A DNA stretch of 64,000 nt. It comes from Granulicella sp. L46. GTDB taxonomy: Bacteria; Acidobacteriota; Terriglobia; Terriglobales; Acidobacteriaceae. The DNA lies in assembly GCF_009765785.1 (NCBI RefSeq), contig NZ_LMUT01000007.1, positions 44,038 through 108,037 of the forward strand, given 5' to 3'. Numbering within the stretch: the stretch's first letter is position 1; every line of letters starts with the position of its first letter. Of this stretch, positions 1-8,652 are shown in pieces. The translations under genes and the position numbers were made by a program. The notes under the pieces were generated by a model. That model searched no databases. It was not told where the DNA came from and worked only from the letters and a program-made list of their open reading frames with translations.

Positions 1-731
1 CGCCGTCCATGCTGTATGCGTGGGCTGCGTTGAAGGAAGGAATTCCGTTTGCCAACGGTGCGCCGAATCTCACGGTCGACATTCCTGCGTTGCAGGAGCT
101 GTCGAAGAAGATGAACACACCGATCTGCGGCAAGGACTTCAAGACCGGCCAGACGTTCATCAAGACCGTGTTGGCACCGGGCTTCAAGGCACGTCAGCTT
201 GGCGTCAGCGGATGGTTCTCCACCAACATCCTGGGCAACCGGGACGGCGAGGTACTGGACGATCCCGACAACTTCAAGACGAAGGAAGTGTCGAAGTTGG
301 GCGTGCTGGAGCACATCTTCCAGCCGGACAAGAACCCAGATCTCTACGGCGACGCGTTCCACAAGATTCGGATTGAATATTATCCGCCGCGCGGCGACAA
401 CAAAGAGGGTTGGGACAACATCGACATCTTCGGCTGGCTCGGCTATCCGATGCAGATCAAGGTCGATTTTCTCTGCCGCGACTCAATCCTGGCGGCTCCG
501 CTGGCGCTGGATCTTTGCCTGTTCATGGACCTCGCAGCACGTACGCCGGCACTGCGCGGGCTGGGCATCCAGGAGTGGCTGAGCTTCTACTTCAAGGATC
601 CGGACAGCGCGCCTGGTGTGTATCCGGAGCATGATCTATTCATTCAGCAGATGAAGTTGAAGAACACGCTGCGGCACATTATGGGTGAGGATTTGATCAC
701 GCATCTTGGGCTGGAGTACTACGGCGAGTAA
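1..731 (+). CDS. ino1: myo-inositol-1-phosphate synthase, C-terminal part (5' end outside window)
   Basis: This is the last roughly 243 codons of inositol-3-phosphate synthase, which makes L-myo-inositol-1-phosphate from glucose-6-phosphate with NAD. The reading frame is open at the left edge (codons start at position 3), so the real start lies upstream. The visible part carries the family's NPICGKDFKTGQT-like segment (about 12-24 residues after the first in-window Met), which holds the catalytic lysine region. A later KIRIEYYPPRGDNKEGWDN-like stretch and the SILAAPLALDL helix near the end also fit the family. Full-length bacterial enzymes are near 430 residues, so a bit over half is present. 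It ends TAA at 729-731 and is followed by a strong hairpin. Inositol phosphate probably feeds inositol lipids or a compatible solute, which cannot be told from this window. Confidence 0.9.
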   Translation, partial: PSMLYAWAALKEGIPFANGAPNLTVDIPALQELSKKMNTPICGKDFKTGQTFIKTVLAPGFKARQLGVSGWFSTNILGNRDGEVLDDPDNFKTKEVSKLGVLEHIFQPDKNPDLYGDAFHKIRIEYYPPRGDNKEGWDNIDIFGWLGYPMQIKVDFLCRDSILAAPLALDLCLFMDLAARTPALRGLGIQEWLSFYFKDPDSAPGVYPEHDLFIQQMKLKNTLRHIMGEDLITHLGLEYYGE

Positions 732-748
732 GCAGTTTGGAACGGCCG

Positions 749-790
749 AGAAGCCCTGCAACGGAGGTTGTTGCAGGGCTTCTCTGTTTG
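749..790 (+). terminator. intrinsic terminator after inositol-phosphate synthase
   Basis: A perfect 14-bp inverted repeat (749-762 and 770-783, core GAAGCCCTGCAAC) with a 7-nt loop sits 17 bases after the stop codon. It is followed by a weak T-rich tail (tctctgttt). The stem is strong enough to end transcription, although the T tract is poor. Because the hairpin covers 749-783, any TTG start for the next gene inside it (768) is unlikely. Confidence 0.75.
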
Positions 791-809
791 CAGGGGAAGG
801 GTGCGACGC

Positions 810-1508
810 GTGGACTTGAGCGGAGTTGATCTTCAACGACAGACCCTGCGGCTATACGGTGAGCTGGCAGCGCGGCGCGAGAGCTGGGCTGGGCAACTGG
901 TCTTCGCGTGCGGAGCGAGAGCATCCGGAACGGGGTTGCCGGCGGCGGTGAGCATTGCTGGCGGGACGTCGTTGCTGCTGGATCCCGATACGGCAGCGGT
1001 GAAGTCGGTGTTCCGGCAGGGCGGCGTCGACTTCGTGGTGAATACGCTGGATGAGGCGCTGAGGGTTCTGAAGAATGAGATCCGCAAGCATCGGCCGCTG
1101 AGTGTGGCGCTGGAGGGGGAGGTGGAGCCAGCACTAACGGAGATGCGCGAGCGAGGCGTGCTGCCGGATTTGCAGGTTTCGGTGGGAGAGGCAGCCGACA
1201 ATGAGGGGCAACTTGGCGCCGAGAATTTGTGGCTGGCGAGGGAAGGTGCGGTGTTGGTTTCGAGCGCGCGCCTTGAGGCTTGGCTCATGGAGCGAGGATG
1301 GTACGAGGTGGTGCTTGAGTGTGCGACGACGGCGGAGATGCGGAAGTTGGATGCCCGGCTGCTGGCGCTGTTGCCGGAGACAGATGCGAAGCGGCGCACG
1401 TGGTTGCAGCGAATCGGGCACTATCAAAGGATAGTGGCCGGTGGCACCCGAGTGGTGTGGTTGACGGAGGCTGAGCGCAGAACGGTGGAGAACTCGGCTG
1501 CAATTTAG
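810..1508 (+). CDS. urocanase-domain-like protein of unknown function
   Basis: A protein of about 232 residues. I chose GTG at 810 because AGGGGAAGG (792-800) lies at proper ribosome-binding distance, while upstream TTG codons fall inside the terminator hairpin. The middle resembles the NAD-binding central part of urocanate hydratase: an AGGTS-like loop, then a LDEAL segment, then a stretch matching the urocanase pattern 'PLSxxLxGxxExxLxEMxERGVxPDLQ'. It is far shorter than urocanase (about 550 residues), and I do not see the catalytic cysteine region or the family's N-terminal domain. No hut genes are nearby. It may be a derived, non-catalytic relative. Function is unknown and the similarity is by eye only. 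Confidence 0.6.
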   Translation: MDLSGVDLQRQTLRLYGELAARRESWAGQLVFACGARASGTGLPAAVSIAGGTSLLLDPDTAAVKSVFRQGGVDFVVNTLDEALRVLKNEIRKHRPLSVALEGEVEPALTEMRERGVLPDLQVSVGEAADNEGQLGAENLWLAREGAVLVSSARLEAWLMERGWYEVVLECATTAEMRKLDARLLALLPETDAKRRTWLQRIGHYQRIVAGGTRVVWLTEAERRTVENSAAI

Positions 1509-1542
1509 ACGGGGTCAGTTGTCATGGCTCTGCGTTGAATCG

Positions 1543-2157
1543 CTAATTCTGAATGACGTTAAGGATCTCTGGCCAGAGGGTCTTGACTCCTCCGACGGAT
1601 TTGGACGAGACAGGCAGAACGCGGTCGACGCCGTGCGCCTTCTTGAGAGCGGCCAGCGACTTGGTAAGCTGGTTGCCGCCAAGGCGGTCGGACTTGGTGC
1701 CGACTACCAGGTGCGGGCGCTGCATAGCGTGCAGAGCGTTGATGAGCAGGGTATCGCTCTCCTGCGGAGGAATGTTGGTGTCGACCAGGCAGATGCAGAG
1801 GGCGAGTTGTTCGCGTTCGGCGAGGTAGGGCTCGATGAACTTGGGCCACTCGGCGGAGATGGACTTGGAGATCTTGGCATAACCGTAGCCGGGAAGGTCG
1901 GCGAAGATGAGCGCCGGCCGGGCGTTGAACTTGGCTTCGGTACCGTCATGGAGCGCGAAGAAGTTGATAGCGCGGGTGCGACCGGGAGTCGAGGAAACCT
2001 TCGCCTCCTTTGAGCCGAGCAGGGTATTGATCAGCGACGATTTGCCGACGTTGGAGCGGCCTAGGAAGGCGACTTCCGGGGCGTCGAAGGTGCGGGACGC
2101 GTCGGGGAAGTGGTCGGGGCTCATGGCGGAGAGCAGGAACTTTGGAACGAAGCGCAT
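1543..2157 (-). CDS. engB: ribosome biogenesis GTPase EngB (YsxC family)
   Basis: A 204-residue TRAFAC-class GTPase needed for maturation of the large ribosomal subunit. The G-motifs are clear: P-loop GRSNVGKSS (about residues 33-41), a switch I threonine in the STPGRTRAINFF segment, G3 as DLPGYGYA, G4 as TKSD, and a G5-like SSKS near the end. Length matches the family (190-210). The gene is convergent with the urocanase-like gene, with 34 bases between the stop codons. Its ATG at 2157 leads into a 127-bp space shared with the divergent NHL gene, so the two promoters must lie there. Confidence 0.95.
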   Translation of the reverse strand: MRFVPKFLLSAMSPDHFPDASRTFDAPEVAFLGRSNVGKSSLINTLLGSKEAKVSSTPGRTRAINFFALHDGTEAKFNARPALIFADLPGYGYAKISKSISAEWPKFIEPYLAEREQLALCICLVDTNIPPQESDTLLINALHAMQRPHLVVGTKSDRLGGNQLTKSLAALKKAHGVDRVLPVSSKSVGGVKTLWPEILNVIQN

Positions 2158-2284
2158 GGTCTGAGCTTATCGCTTGTAGAGGTCGTGTGCGCGGAGACAC
2201 AGAAGGAGGTCGGAACACTGGGGTAGGATGACACCGAATCCGTTATTTGCGCGAAAGACTGTGGCGCATCGCTGAGGAGGATTC

Positions 2285-4738
2285 ATGCGCAGTCTGTCGA
2301 TGTCAAAAAGCGCGGGCGAGGGCCGTGGCAGAGAGTTGCTGGCAACGTTTGCGGCAGTGTCGGGCGAGGCGGTGCTGGTGGGCATGGTCGTGGCGCTGAT
2401 CGGCTTGCTGCTGGTTCTGGCTAATGCGCAGGCTAAGGCGCAGGGAATGACGCTTCCGGTTGCGATGCCGTTGCTGCCGAGCAGTGTGGCCTTCGACGCG
2501 GCAGGAAATCTTTACTTTTCCGATACCAATCGGCAGGTGGTCTACGAATCGTCCCTCGCCGGTGTGCTGAGCGTGGTGGCGGGCGATGGTGTGCAGGGAT
2601 TTGGCGGCGATGGCGGCGTGGCAACAAGTGCTGAGTTGAACGCGCCGCAGGGAGTCGCGGTCGGGCCTGATGGGACGCTGTATATCGCAGACACGGGCAA
2701 TGAACTGATTCGGGCGGTCAGGGGCGGGGTAATCACGACATTTGCCGGCAATCGGAGCGTGGGATTTGGGGGCGATGGCGGAACGGCGACGAGCGCAACG
2801 TTTCGCTGGCCAAATGCTCTCGCCATCGATGAGACTGGTGCGGTGCTGGTTTGCGATTCTGGCAATGAGCGGGTGAGGCGAATCAGCGCGGGCATAATCA
2901 CGACAGCAGTGGGCAACGGGGTGCAGGGATTTGCGGGAGACGGCGGTGCAGCAACAGGCGCTGAGCTGAACGCGCCTCAGGGTGTCGCGGTGGGAAGCGA
3001 CGGCCGCATCTTTGTTGCAGACTCGCGCAATCAGCGCATCCGGGTGATAGCGACAAACGGTGTCATCACCACATTCGCGGGTAATGGCGCGGCAGGGTAT
3101 GCAGGCGATGGTGGCCCCGCGGCTGAAGCGGAGCTGGCGATGCCGCGCGGACTGTTCGTGACGTCGAATGGTGCTGTGATCTTTGCGGATTCGAATAACC
3201 AGAGGCTGCGCATGGTAGATGCGAGTGGCGTGATCACGACGATTGCGGGCAGCGGCGTGCAGGGTGGCTCGAGTGATGGAATGGTGGCGGGGACGGTGGC
3301 GATGAATTCGCCGCGCGGGGTGGCCGTGTCGAGCTTCGGTGCGCCAGTGTATGCAGACGTGCTGAATCACCTGGTGCGCGAGAGCGTGGCGAATGGGAAT
3401 GTATACGTGCCGGCAGGGCTGGCGCCGGCACGAACGACCCAGGTCGCGCTTAGTGCGACTTCGAGCAACGGACAGACGAACGCAGCGGTCACGGTTGCAG
3501 GCCCGGCGGGAACGGTGCAGGGCGTGGTGGAGCTGCTGGATGCAGGGTTGTTGGTGACGCAGACGACGCTGGCGGGAGGATCGACGACGTTTGCTCCGCA
3601 GACGCTCCCCGCTGGCACGCAGTCGCTGTACGCAGCCTACCTGGGAGATGGAGTGAATCCGGCGTCGACGAGCGCCGCGGTGAGCGTGAACGGCGGCATC
3701 GGGGTCATCACGGCGACGGCGAATCCCGCGATGGTGGAGTATGGGCAGGCGATACCGTTGCTCACGGGGACATTGACGGGTGCGTTACTACAGGGTGCCA
3801 GCGTTGTGGTGACGTTTACGACGACGGCGGGCTTACTGTCGCCGGTGGGAAACTATCCGATCGTTGCGGCGCTGAGCGGGCCCGCGAGCGCGAATTACAC
3901 GGTCGTGATGAGCCCGGCATCGGGAGCGTTGCAGATTGTGCCGGCGGCGAGTGTGACGGCAGAGCTGCCGCTCACGCAAGGTTCGTACATGGGCCTGCCA
4001 CTGTTGTTGAGCGCTAGTGTCGGCTCTACGACGCAGGGAGTGCCGACGGGCATCGTCACGTTTCTTGATAACGGGACGGTGATCACTAGCGCTCCACTGA
4101 CGAACGGTGCGGCGAATGGCACGTATCTGTCGCCGGGAACAGGCACGCACTCGCTGGTGGCCAGCTATGGCGGTGACGGGAACTTCCTGTCGAGCGCATC
4201 GCAGGCGCAGATAACGACGGTGTCGGTAATGCCAGATTTCACGATGGTGGCGACTGGCTCTACGACGCAGACGGTTGCCGCAGGCGATGTGGCGAACTAT
4301 GCGATGGTGGTGGGGGAGCAGGCGGGAGCGTTTACAGGAATCGTGGACTTTAGTGCGAGTGGATTGCCGGCTGGAGCGACGGTTTCGTTCTCGCCGCCAC
4401 AGGTTGTTCCCGGAACTGGGTCAGTGAACGTGACGATCAGTGTGCAGACCAGCGCGGCGCTGCTAACGCTTGGATGGAGACGCGTGTCGACTGTGGTGTT
4501 GGCTGGCCTGCTGTTTCCGGTGTGGATTGTGGGAAGACGCAAGCGGATCAGCCGGGGATGGTTGGCGACCTGCACCTTGCTGATGGGGATGCTGGCAATG
4601 GTGGGATGCGGTGCGCGGAGCATTTCGACGCCTCTCGCGGGTGGAAAAACGTACATGCTCACAGTTACGGGAACGTCCACTAACCTTGCGGGAACGGTGG
4701 TAAGTCACTCGATGCAGGTTACGTTGGTGGTGGAATAG
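2285..4738 (+). CDS. secreted NHL-repeat protein with MBG/Ig-like domains and C-terminal membrane segments
   Basis: An 817-residue protein. A long N-region is followed by a membrane/signal helix (about residues 29-50, ending at an AQA-type site). Residues 60-370 hold about five NHL propeller repeats of the pattern 'G(V/I)(I/V)TT(F/V)AGNGxxGxxGDGGxA', each followed by a 'LNxPxGVAVxxDGxLYxAD' unit. Residues 370-650 carry bacterial Ig-like modules, including an MBG-type unit (AMVEYGQAIPLLTGTLTGAL). A further YDG-like domain leads to two hydrophobic helices near the C-terminus, the second ending in GCG. Such proteins are common in Terriglobia, and I infer a cell-envelope or binding role. An SD-like GAGGA sits just before ATG 2285. 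Internal repetition makes assembly errors possible. Confidence 0.8.
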   Translation: MRSLSMSKSAGEGRGRELLATFAAVSGEAVLVGMVVALIGLLLVLANAQAKAQGMTLPVAMPLLPSSVAFDAAGNLYFSDTNRQVVYESSLAGVLSVVAGDGVQGFGGDGGVATSAELNAPQGVAVGPDGTLYIADTGNELIRAVRGGVITTFAGNRSVGFGGDGGTATSATFRWPNALAIDETGAVLVCDSGNERVRRISAGIITTAVGNGVQGFAGDGGAATGAELNAPQGVAVGSDGRIFVADSRNQRIRVIATNGVITTFAGNGAAGYAGDGGPAAEAELAMPRGLFVTSNGAVIFADSNNQRLRMVDASGVITTIAGSGVQGGSSDGMVAGTVAMNSPRGVAVSSFGAPVYADVLNHLVRESVANGNVYVPAGLAPARTTQVALSATSSNGQTNAAVTVAGPAGTVQGVVELLDAGLLVTQTTLAGGSTTFAPQTLPAGTQSLYAAYLGDGVNPASTSAAVSVNGGIGVITATANPAMVEYGQAIPLLTGTLTGALLQGASVVVTFTTTAGLLSPVGNYPIVAALSGPASANYTVVMSPASGALQIVPAASVTAELPLTQGSYMGLPLLLSASVGSTTQGVPTGIVTFLDNGTVITSAPLTNGAANGTYLSPGTGTHSLVASYGGDGNFLSSASQAQITTVSVMPDFTMVATGSTTQTVAAGDVANYAMVVGEQAGAFTGIVDFSASGLPAGATVSFSPPQVVPGTGSVNVTISVQTSAALLTLGWRRVSTVVLAGLLFPVWIVGRRKRISRGWLATCTLLMGMLAMVGCGARSISTPLAGGKTYMLTVTGTSTNLAGTVVSHSMQVTLVVE

Positions 4739-4888
4739 GCAGCCAGGTATGTTGTTCATGCCGCGGAACGAGCACTTGGAGACAAGCAGCGTTCGCGACG
4801 CAATTGTGCATCTACTAGGAAGACACGCTCCAGGAATCGCAGTTTTGAAACCAAAGGGCGTTAACCTCCAACAATCGAAACGAGATCT

Positions 4889-7054
4889 ATGCCACGCACG
4901 CTGCTTCCTGGAAAGCCTTACCCTCTCGGCGCCACGCCTACTTCCCTTGGCACGAATTTTGCGTTGTACTCCGAAAATGCTTCGGCGGTGCATGTTTGCC
5001 TGTTTGACGACGCGGGCAAGCAGATCGACTGCGTTGAATTGAAGGAGACGACGGCGTTTGTGTGGCATGGATTGCTGCGCGGGATTAAGCCGGGGCAGCG
5101 CTACGGATATCGCGTAGACGGTCCGTGGGAGCCGGAAAAAGGTCTGCGGTTTAACAAGAGCAAGTTGTTGATCGACCCCTATGCAAAGGCTATCGCTGGC
5201 GAGGTCGACCACAAGGGACCGATCATGCCCTATGACATCGCGTCCGGCGATGACATGAAAATTTGCAACATCGATGATGCCGACTTTGTGCCCAAGAGCG
5301 TCGTGGTGGATTTTCACTTTGACTGGGGCGACGATTGTCCGCCTGAGACGCCGATGTCGGACTCGATTATCTACGAGATGCACGTTCGCGGGTTTTCCAT
5401 GAGCAATCCAGCCATCCCCGAGAAGCTGCGCGGAACCTACGCGGGGCTTGCCCACGACGCCAGCATTGACTACCTGAAGAAGCTCGGAATCACCGCGGTG
5501 GAGTTGTTGCCGGTACACCACTTCATTGATGAAGGGCACCTGCTGGATAAAGGGTTGCGCGACTATTGGGGGTACAACACCCTGGGATATTTCGCGCCGA
5601 TGTCGCGGTATAGCTCAAGCGGCGATGACGGGGAACAGGTCACCGAATTCAAGCAAATGGTGAAGCGGCTGCATGCCGAGGGTCTCGAGGTCATCCTGGA
5701 TGTGGTGTACAACCACACCTGCGAAGGCAACGAAAAGGGCGAGATGCTTTCGTTCAAAGGCGTGGATAACACAACGTACTACCGTACGGTGGCTGATGAT
5801 GGCCGATATTACGTGGATTACACGGGAACGGGCAACACGCTGAATGTTTATCACCCGCAGACGCTGAAGCTGTTGATGGACAGTCTGCGCTATTGGGTTT
5901 CCGAGATGCATGTCGACGGGTTCCGCTTCGATCTCGCATCGACGCTGGCGCGTGAGCTGCACGACGTAAACAAGCTGGGAGCTTTCTTCGATACGATCCA
6001 CCAGGATCCTACCCTTGCAGACGTGAAGCTGATTGCCGAACCGTGGGACATTGGAGAGGGCGGCTACCAGGTGGGCAACTTCCCAGTGCTGTGGGCGGAG
6101 TGGAACGGTAAGTATCGGGATACGGTGAGGCGGTTCTGGAAGGGCGACAATGGGCAACTGTCGGACTTCGCGTATCGGCTGACGGGGTCGAGCGATTTGT
6201 ATAAGAGCGATGGGCGAAAACCCTCGGCGTCGATCAACTTCATCACGGCGCACGATGGATTCACGTTGTGCGACCTGGTGAGCTTCAACGAAAAGCACAA
6301 TGAGGCGAACCTCGACAACAATACCGATGGCGCCGACCATAATGACAGCTGGAACATGGGTGCGGAAGGGCCGACCGACGACCCAGAGATCAATAAGTTG
6401 AGAGAGCGGCAGACGAGGAATTTTCTGGCGACGCTGATGTTTAGCCAGGGTGTTCCCATGCTGCTGGGTGGCGACGAGTTTGCGCGGTCGCAACGCGGCA
6501 ACAACAATTGCTATTGCCAGGACGACGAACTGACCTGGTTTGACTGGAACCTCGATGAGCCGCGTAAACGGCTTCTAGAGTTCACCTCGAAGCTGATCAA
6601 GTTGCGCAAGGATCACCCCAACCTGCATCGGCGAAGGTTCTTCCAGGATCGTGAGATTCGTGGTTCCGTGGTGCGCGATATCGCGTGGTACGGAACGGAT
6701 GGGAACGAGATCTCGGACGATGCTTGGAGCGAGGAGTGGAATCGTTCGATTGGGCTAATGCTCAATGGACAGACGCTGCAGGTGATGGACGACGAAGGCC
6801 ATCCCGTGGTGGACGACAGTTTCCTGATTCTCGTGAATGCCGCAGCCGAGGGCGTCGAGTATGTGTTGCCTGCGCCGCCGGATGGGAATCCATGGAGGCA
6901 GGTACTGGACACCGAGAATGTTGAAAACCCCTTCTGCGACGCCGCCGTGGAGGAGAAGGTGATCCTGGGTGGCCGATCGATACGGGTCTACTCGGATTGC
7001 ACGGAGGAGATCGCGAAGTCGCCGGTGCGGTATAAGCTGACGAGAACGCTCTAG
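4889..7054 (+). CDS. glgX: glycogen debranching enzyme GlgX
   Basis: A 721-residue GH13_11 enzyme that hydrolyses alpha-1,6 branches of phosphorylase-limited glycogen. It has an N-terminal CBM48 (about residues 10-110). The GH13 barrel follows with conserved regions DVVYNH (region I), DGFRFDLAS (region II, nucleophile Asp), LIAEPWD (region III, acid/base Glu) and FITAHDGF (region IV, transition-state Asp). Length is typical (650-720). ATG 4889 matches the family's MPRxxLPGxPYPLGAT start, though no strong SD is visible upstream. The 150 bases before it contain no gene. No other glycogen gene is adjacent, so it appears to be a lone gene, convergent with the ankyrin gene 22 bases away. Confidence 0.95.
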   Translation: MPRTLLPGKPYPLGATPTSLGTNFALYSENASAVHVCLFDDAGKQIDCVELKETTAFVWHGLLRGIKPGQRYGYRVDGPWEPEKGLRFNKSKLLIDPYAKAIAGEVDHKGPIMPYDIASGDDMKICNIDDADFVPKSVVVDFHFDWGDDCPPETPMSDSIIYEMHVRGFSMSNPAIPEKLRGTYAGLAHDASIDYLKKLGITAVELLPVHHFIDEGHLLDKGLRDYWGYNTLGYFAPMSRYSSSGDDGEQVTEFKQMVKRLHAEGLEVILDVVYNHTCEGNEKGEMLSFKGVDNTTYYRTVADDGRYYVDYTGTGNTLNVYHPQTLKLLMDSLRYWVSEMHVDGFRFDLASTLARELHDVNKLGAFFDTIHQDPTLADVKLIAEPWDIGEGGYQVGNFPVLWAEWNGKYRDTVRRFWKGDNGQLSDFAYRLTGSSDLYKSDGRKPSASINFITAHDGFTLCDLVSFNEKHNEANLDNNTDGADHNDSWNMGAEGPTDDPEINKLRERQTRNFLATLMFSQGVPMLLGGDEFARSQRGNNNCYCQDDELTWFDWNLDEPRKRLLEFTSKLIKLRKDHPNLHRRRFFQDREIRGSVVRDIAWYGTDGNEISDDAWSEEWNRSIGLMLNGQTLQVMDDEGHPVVDDSFLILVNAAAEGVEYVLPAPPDGNPWRQVLDTENVENPFCDAAVEEKVILGGRSIRVYSDCTEEIAKSPVRYKLTRTL

Positions 7055-7076
7055 ATCGAAGTAAGCGAAGTTCGAA

Positions 7077-7364
7077 TTACGTCGCGCTTGCTCCGTTGGG
7101 ATTGAGGAGATCGACAAAGAGAGTGTAGCCGCGATGGGTCGCAAGGCTGAGCGCGCTGTCTTCTTTGTTGTTGCGGGCGTTAATGCCTGCACCCTTTTCG
7201 ATAAGCAGGCGGCCGATGGACACGTCGCCTTCGACGGCGGCGAGCATGAGGAGGGTCCAGCCATTCTGGTTGGCCAAGTTGGGATCGAGGCCCTGTTCCA
7301 AAGCCGCGCGGAGACCGGCCTCGTCGCCGCGTTTGATCAGGTTTTGTGCGCCGCGATAGGTCAT
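7077..7364 (-). CDS. small ankyrin-repeat protein
   Basis: A 95-residue protein with about two and a half ankyrin repeats. Diagnostic pieces are 'GLDPNLANQNGWTLLMLAA' and 'KGAGINARNNKEDSALSLA', each followed by the helix pair typical of the fold. No signal peptide is seen, so it is probably a cytoplasmic protein-binding module. It starts 3 bases after the stop of the SIS-domain isomerase gene, so the two are almost certainly co-transcribed. The partner is unknown. Confidence 0.8.
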   Translation of the reverse strand: MTYRGAQNLIKRGDEAGLRAALEQGLDPNLANQNGWTLLMLAAVEGDVSIGRLLIEKGAGINARNNKEDSALSLATHRGYTLFVDLLNPNGASAT

Positions 7365-7367
7365 GAG

Positions 7368-7979
7368 CTACTCCGCTAAATGTTGGGGCTTTTCACCGAA
7401 GTGTTCGCCGAAGTAGAAGCGCTCGACGAGCATGCAGAGGATGTGCTCAAGGGCCAGGTGGGATTCCTGGATGTTCATCGTGGTGTCGGAGGGAACGATC
7501 ACGTTGATGTCGGAGATGTCTTTCATCGCGCCGCCGTTGTTGCCGGTGTAGGCGATGGTGTGGACGCCGAGGGTGCGAGCACACTTCAGGGCCTTGATGC
7601 AGTTCTTCGAGTTGCCCGAGGTGGAGATCGCGAGGAGCACGTCGCCGGGCTGACCGAGGGCCTCCACCTGGCGCTCGAAGATGTGGTCGAAGTAGTAATC
7701 GTTTCCAACCGCGGTCATGATGCTGCTGTCCGTTGTGAGGGCAATGGCGCGGAGTGCCGGGCGGTCGATGGTGAGCCGCGCGACGAACTCGGCGACGAGG
7801 TGCTGAGCGTCGGCAGCCGAGCCTCCGTTGCCGCAAACGAGGAGCTTATGGCCGGACTTCATGGAGTCGGCGGTAAGGCGAGCGGCGGCGACGACGGCGT
7901 CGTGGATGGTCTCATCGCGGAGGACGCGTGTCATGGTGGAGATGGACTGGGCGAGCTGGCGTTTGACGATGTCGATCAT
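7368..7979 (-). CDS. gmhA: SIS-domain phosphoheptose isomerase / DiaA-like protein
   Basis: A 203-residue SIS protein of the GmhA/DiaA group. GmhA converts sedoheptulose-7-phosphate to heptose-7-phosphate for LPS core synthesis, whereas DiaA is a DnaA-binding paralogue. Motifs seen are CGNGGSAADAQH (about residues 49-60), the AISTSGNSKN phosphate-binding loop, an HTIAYTGNNGG segment, and HLALEHILCMLVE near the C-terminus. The latter includes the His and Glu positions used in GmhA catalysis. Length fits the family (190-200). The ankyrin gene follows 3 bases downstream. No other heptose gene (hldE, gmhB) is in the window, so GmhA is favoured but DiaA cannot be excluded. Confidence 0.88.
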   Translation of the reverse strand: MIDIVKRQLAQSISTMTRVLRDETIHDAVVAAARLTADSMKSGHKLLVCGNGGSAADAQHLVAEFVARLTIDRPALRAIALTTDSSIMTAVGNDYYFDHIFERQVEALGQPGDVLLAISTSGNSKNCIKALKCARTLGVHTIAYTGNNGGAMKDISDINVIVPSDTTMNIQESHLALEHILCMLVERFYFGEHFGEKPQHLAE

Positions 7980-8085
7980 GGTGCGTCCTCCCGGAGTGCA
8001 CGAATGGGGGTTGCGAGCCTGAGCGTTCGCGGATTCATGTTGCCGAGTTTACGATGCGTGAAAACGATACATGAATTGCCTGGCT

Positions 8086-8472
8086 TTAGCGCAAGTACGC
8101 GTCGTCGCCTGTGATCCAGTCCTTGCGGGGCGGGGCGAAGATGTCGAAGTCGACGGTGTCTTCGAGCGCCTCGGCTGAATGGGGAACGTTGCCGGGAATG
8201 ATGAGGATTTCACCCTCACGGATGATCTTTTCTACAGCATTTCCTTCGTCGCCGAGCAGGAAGCGAAGGGCTCCCTGGGTGATGTAGGAGATCTGCTCGT
8301 TGGGATGTTGATGGCGCGGAACGATGCAGCCTTTCTTGAGCTCGATGCGCGCGAACATGGATTTCGATCCGGTAACGAACTGGCGCGTCAGCAGGGGATT
8401 GAGCTGCGTTGCGGGGATGTCGGACCAGCGGGTGTGAAGCAGTTCTTCAGACATGTCCAAAGAGTATCGCAA
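8086..8472 (-). CDS. small single-domain cupin protein
   Basis: A 128-residue single-domain cupin. Cupin motif 1 shows as the 'GCIVPRHQHPNEQISYI' region (two His and a Glu metal ligands) with G-rich turns before motif 2. Motif 2 reads 'EILIIPGNVPHSAEAL' and supplies the third His. All four usual metal ligands appear to be present, so it probably binds a metal. The substrate is unknown. It lies upstream of the SIS isomerase on the same strand with a gap of about 107 bases, and it is divergent from the ammonium transporter. Confidence 0.8.
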   Translation of the reverse strand: MRYSLDMSEELLHTRWSDIPATQLNPLLTRQFVTGSKSMFARIELKKGCIVPRHQHPNEQISYITQGALRFLLGDEGNAVEKIIREGEILIIPGNVPHSAEALEDTVDFDIFAPPRKDWITGDDAYLR

Positions 8473-8544
8473 CCTTGGAGCAAAGGCATCTGCAGGCGGA
8501 ACAGGATGTTGTAAAGTAGGGGGAACTGAACAAAAGCTGCAGGT

Positions 8545-8610
8545 CCGCGAGCGTTAGTATGCTCGCAGATCGAAACAAATTTCTGTGCCGCGGGGCGCGA
8601 TTGCCGGCAC
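8545..8610. promoter_or_regulatory. divergent promoter region with two inverted repeats between cupin and amt genes
   Basis: Two palindromes lie in the divergent gap. GCGAGC at 547-552 (8 kb) pairs with GCTCGC at 561-566 across 8 bases. GTGCCG at 8585-8590 pairs with CGGCAC at 8605-8610. They sit 43 to 108 bases upstream of the chosen amt start and may be operator or 5'-UTR elements for nitrogen control. There is no direct evidence of function. Confidence 0.35.
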
Positions 8611-8652
8611 ATACACCAAATGGCTCTGATTTCCGACGAAGGTGATGGACGT

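Noticed and set aside
2303..3370. 355-residue antisense frame to the NHL protein
   Set aside because: His/Arg-rich translation of NHL repeat DNA with no conserved motif; the sense frame encodes clear NHL blades.
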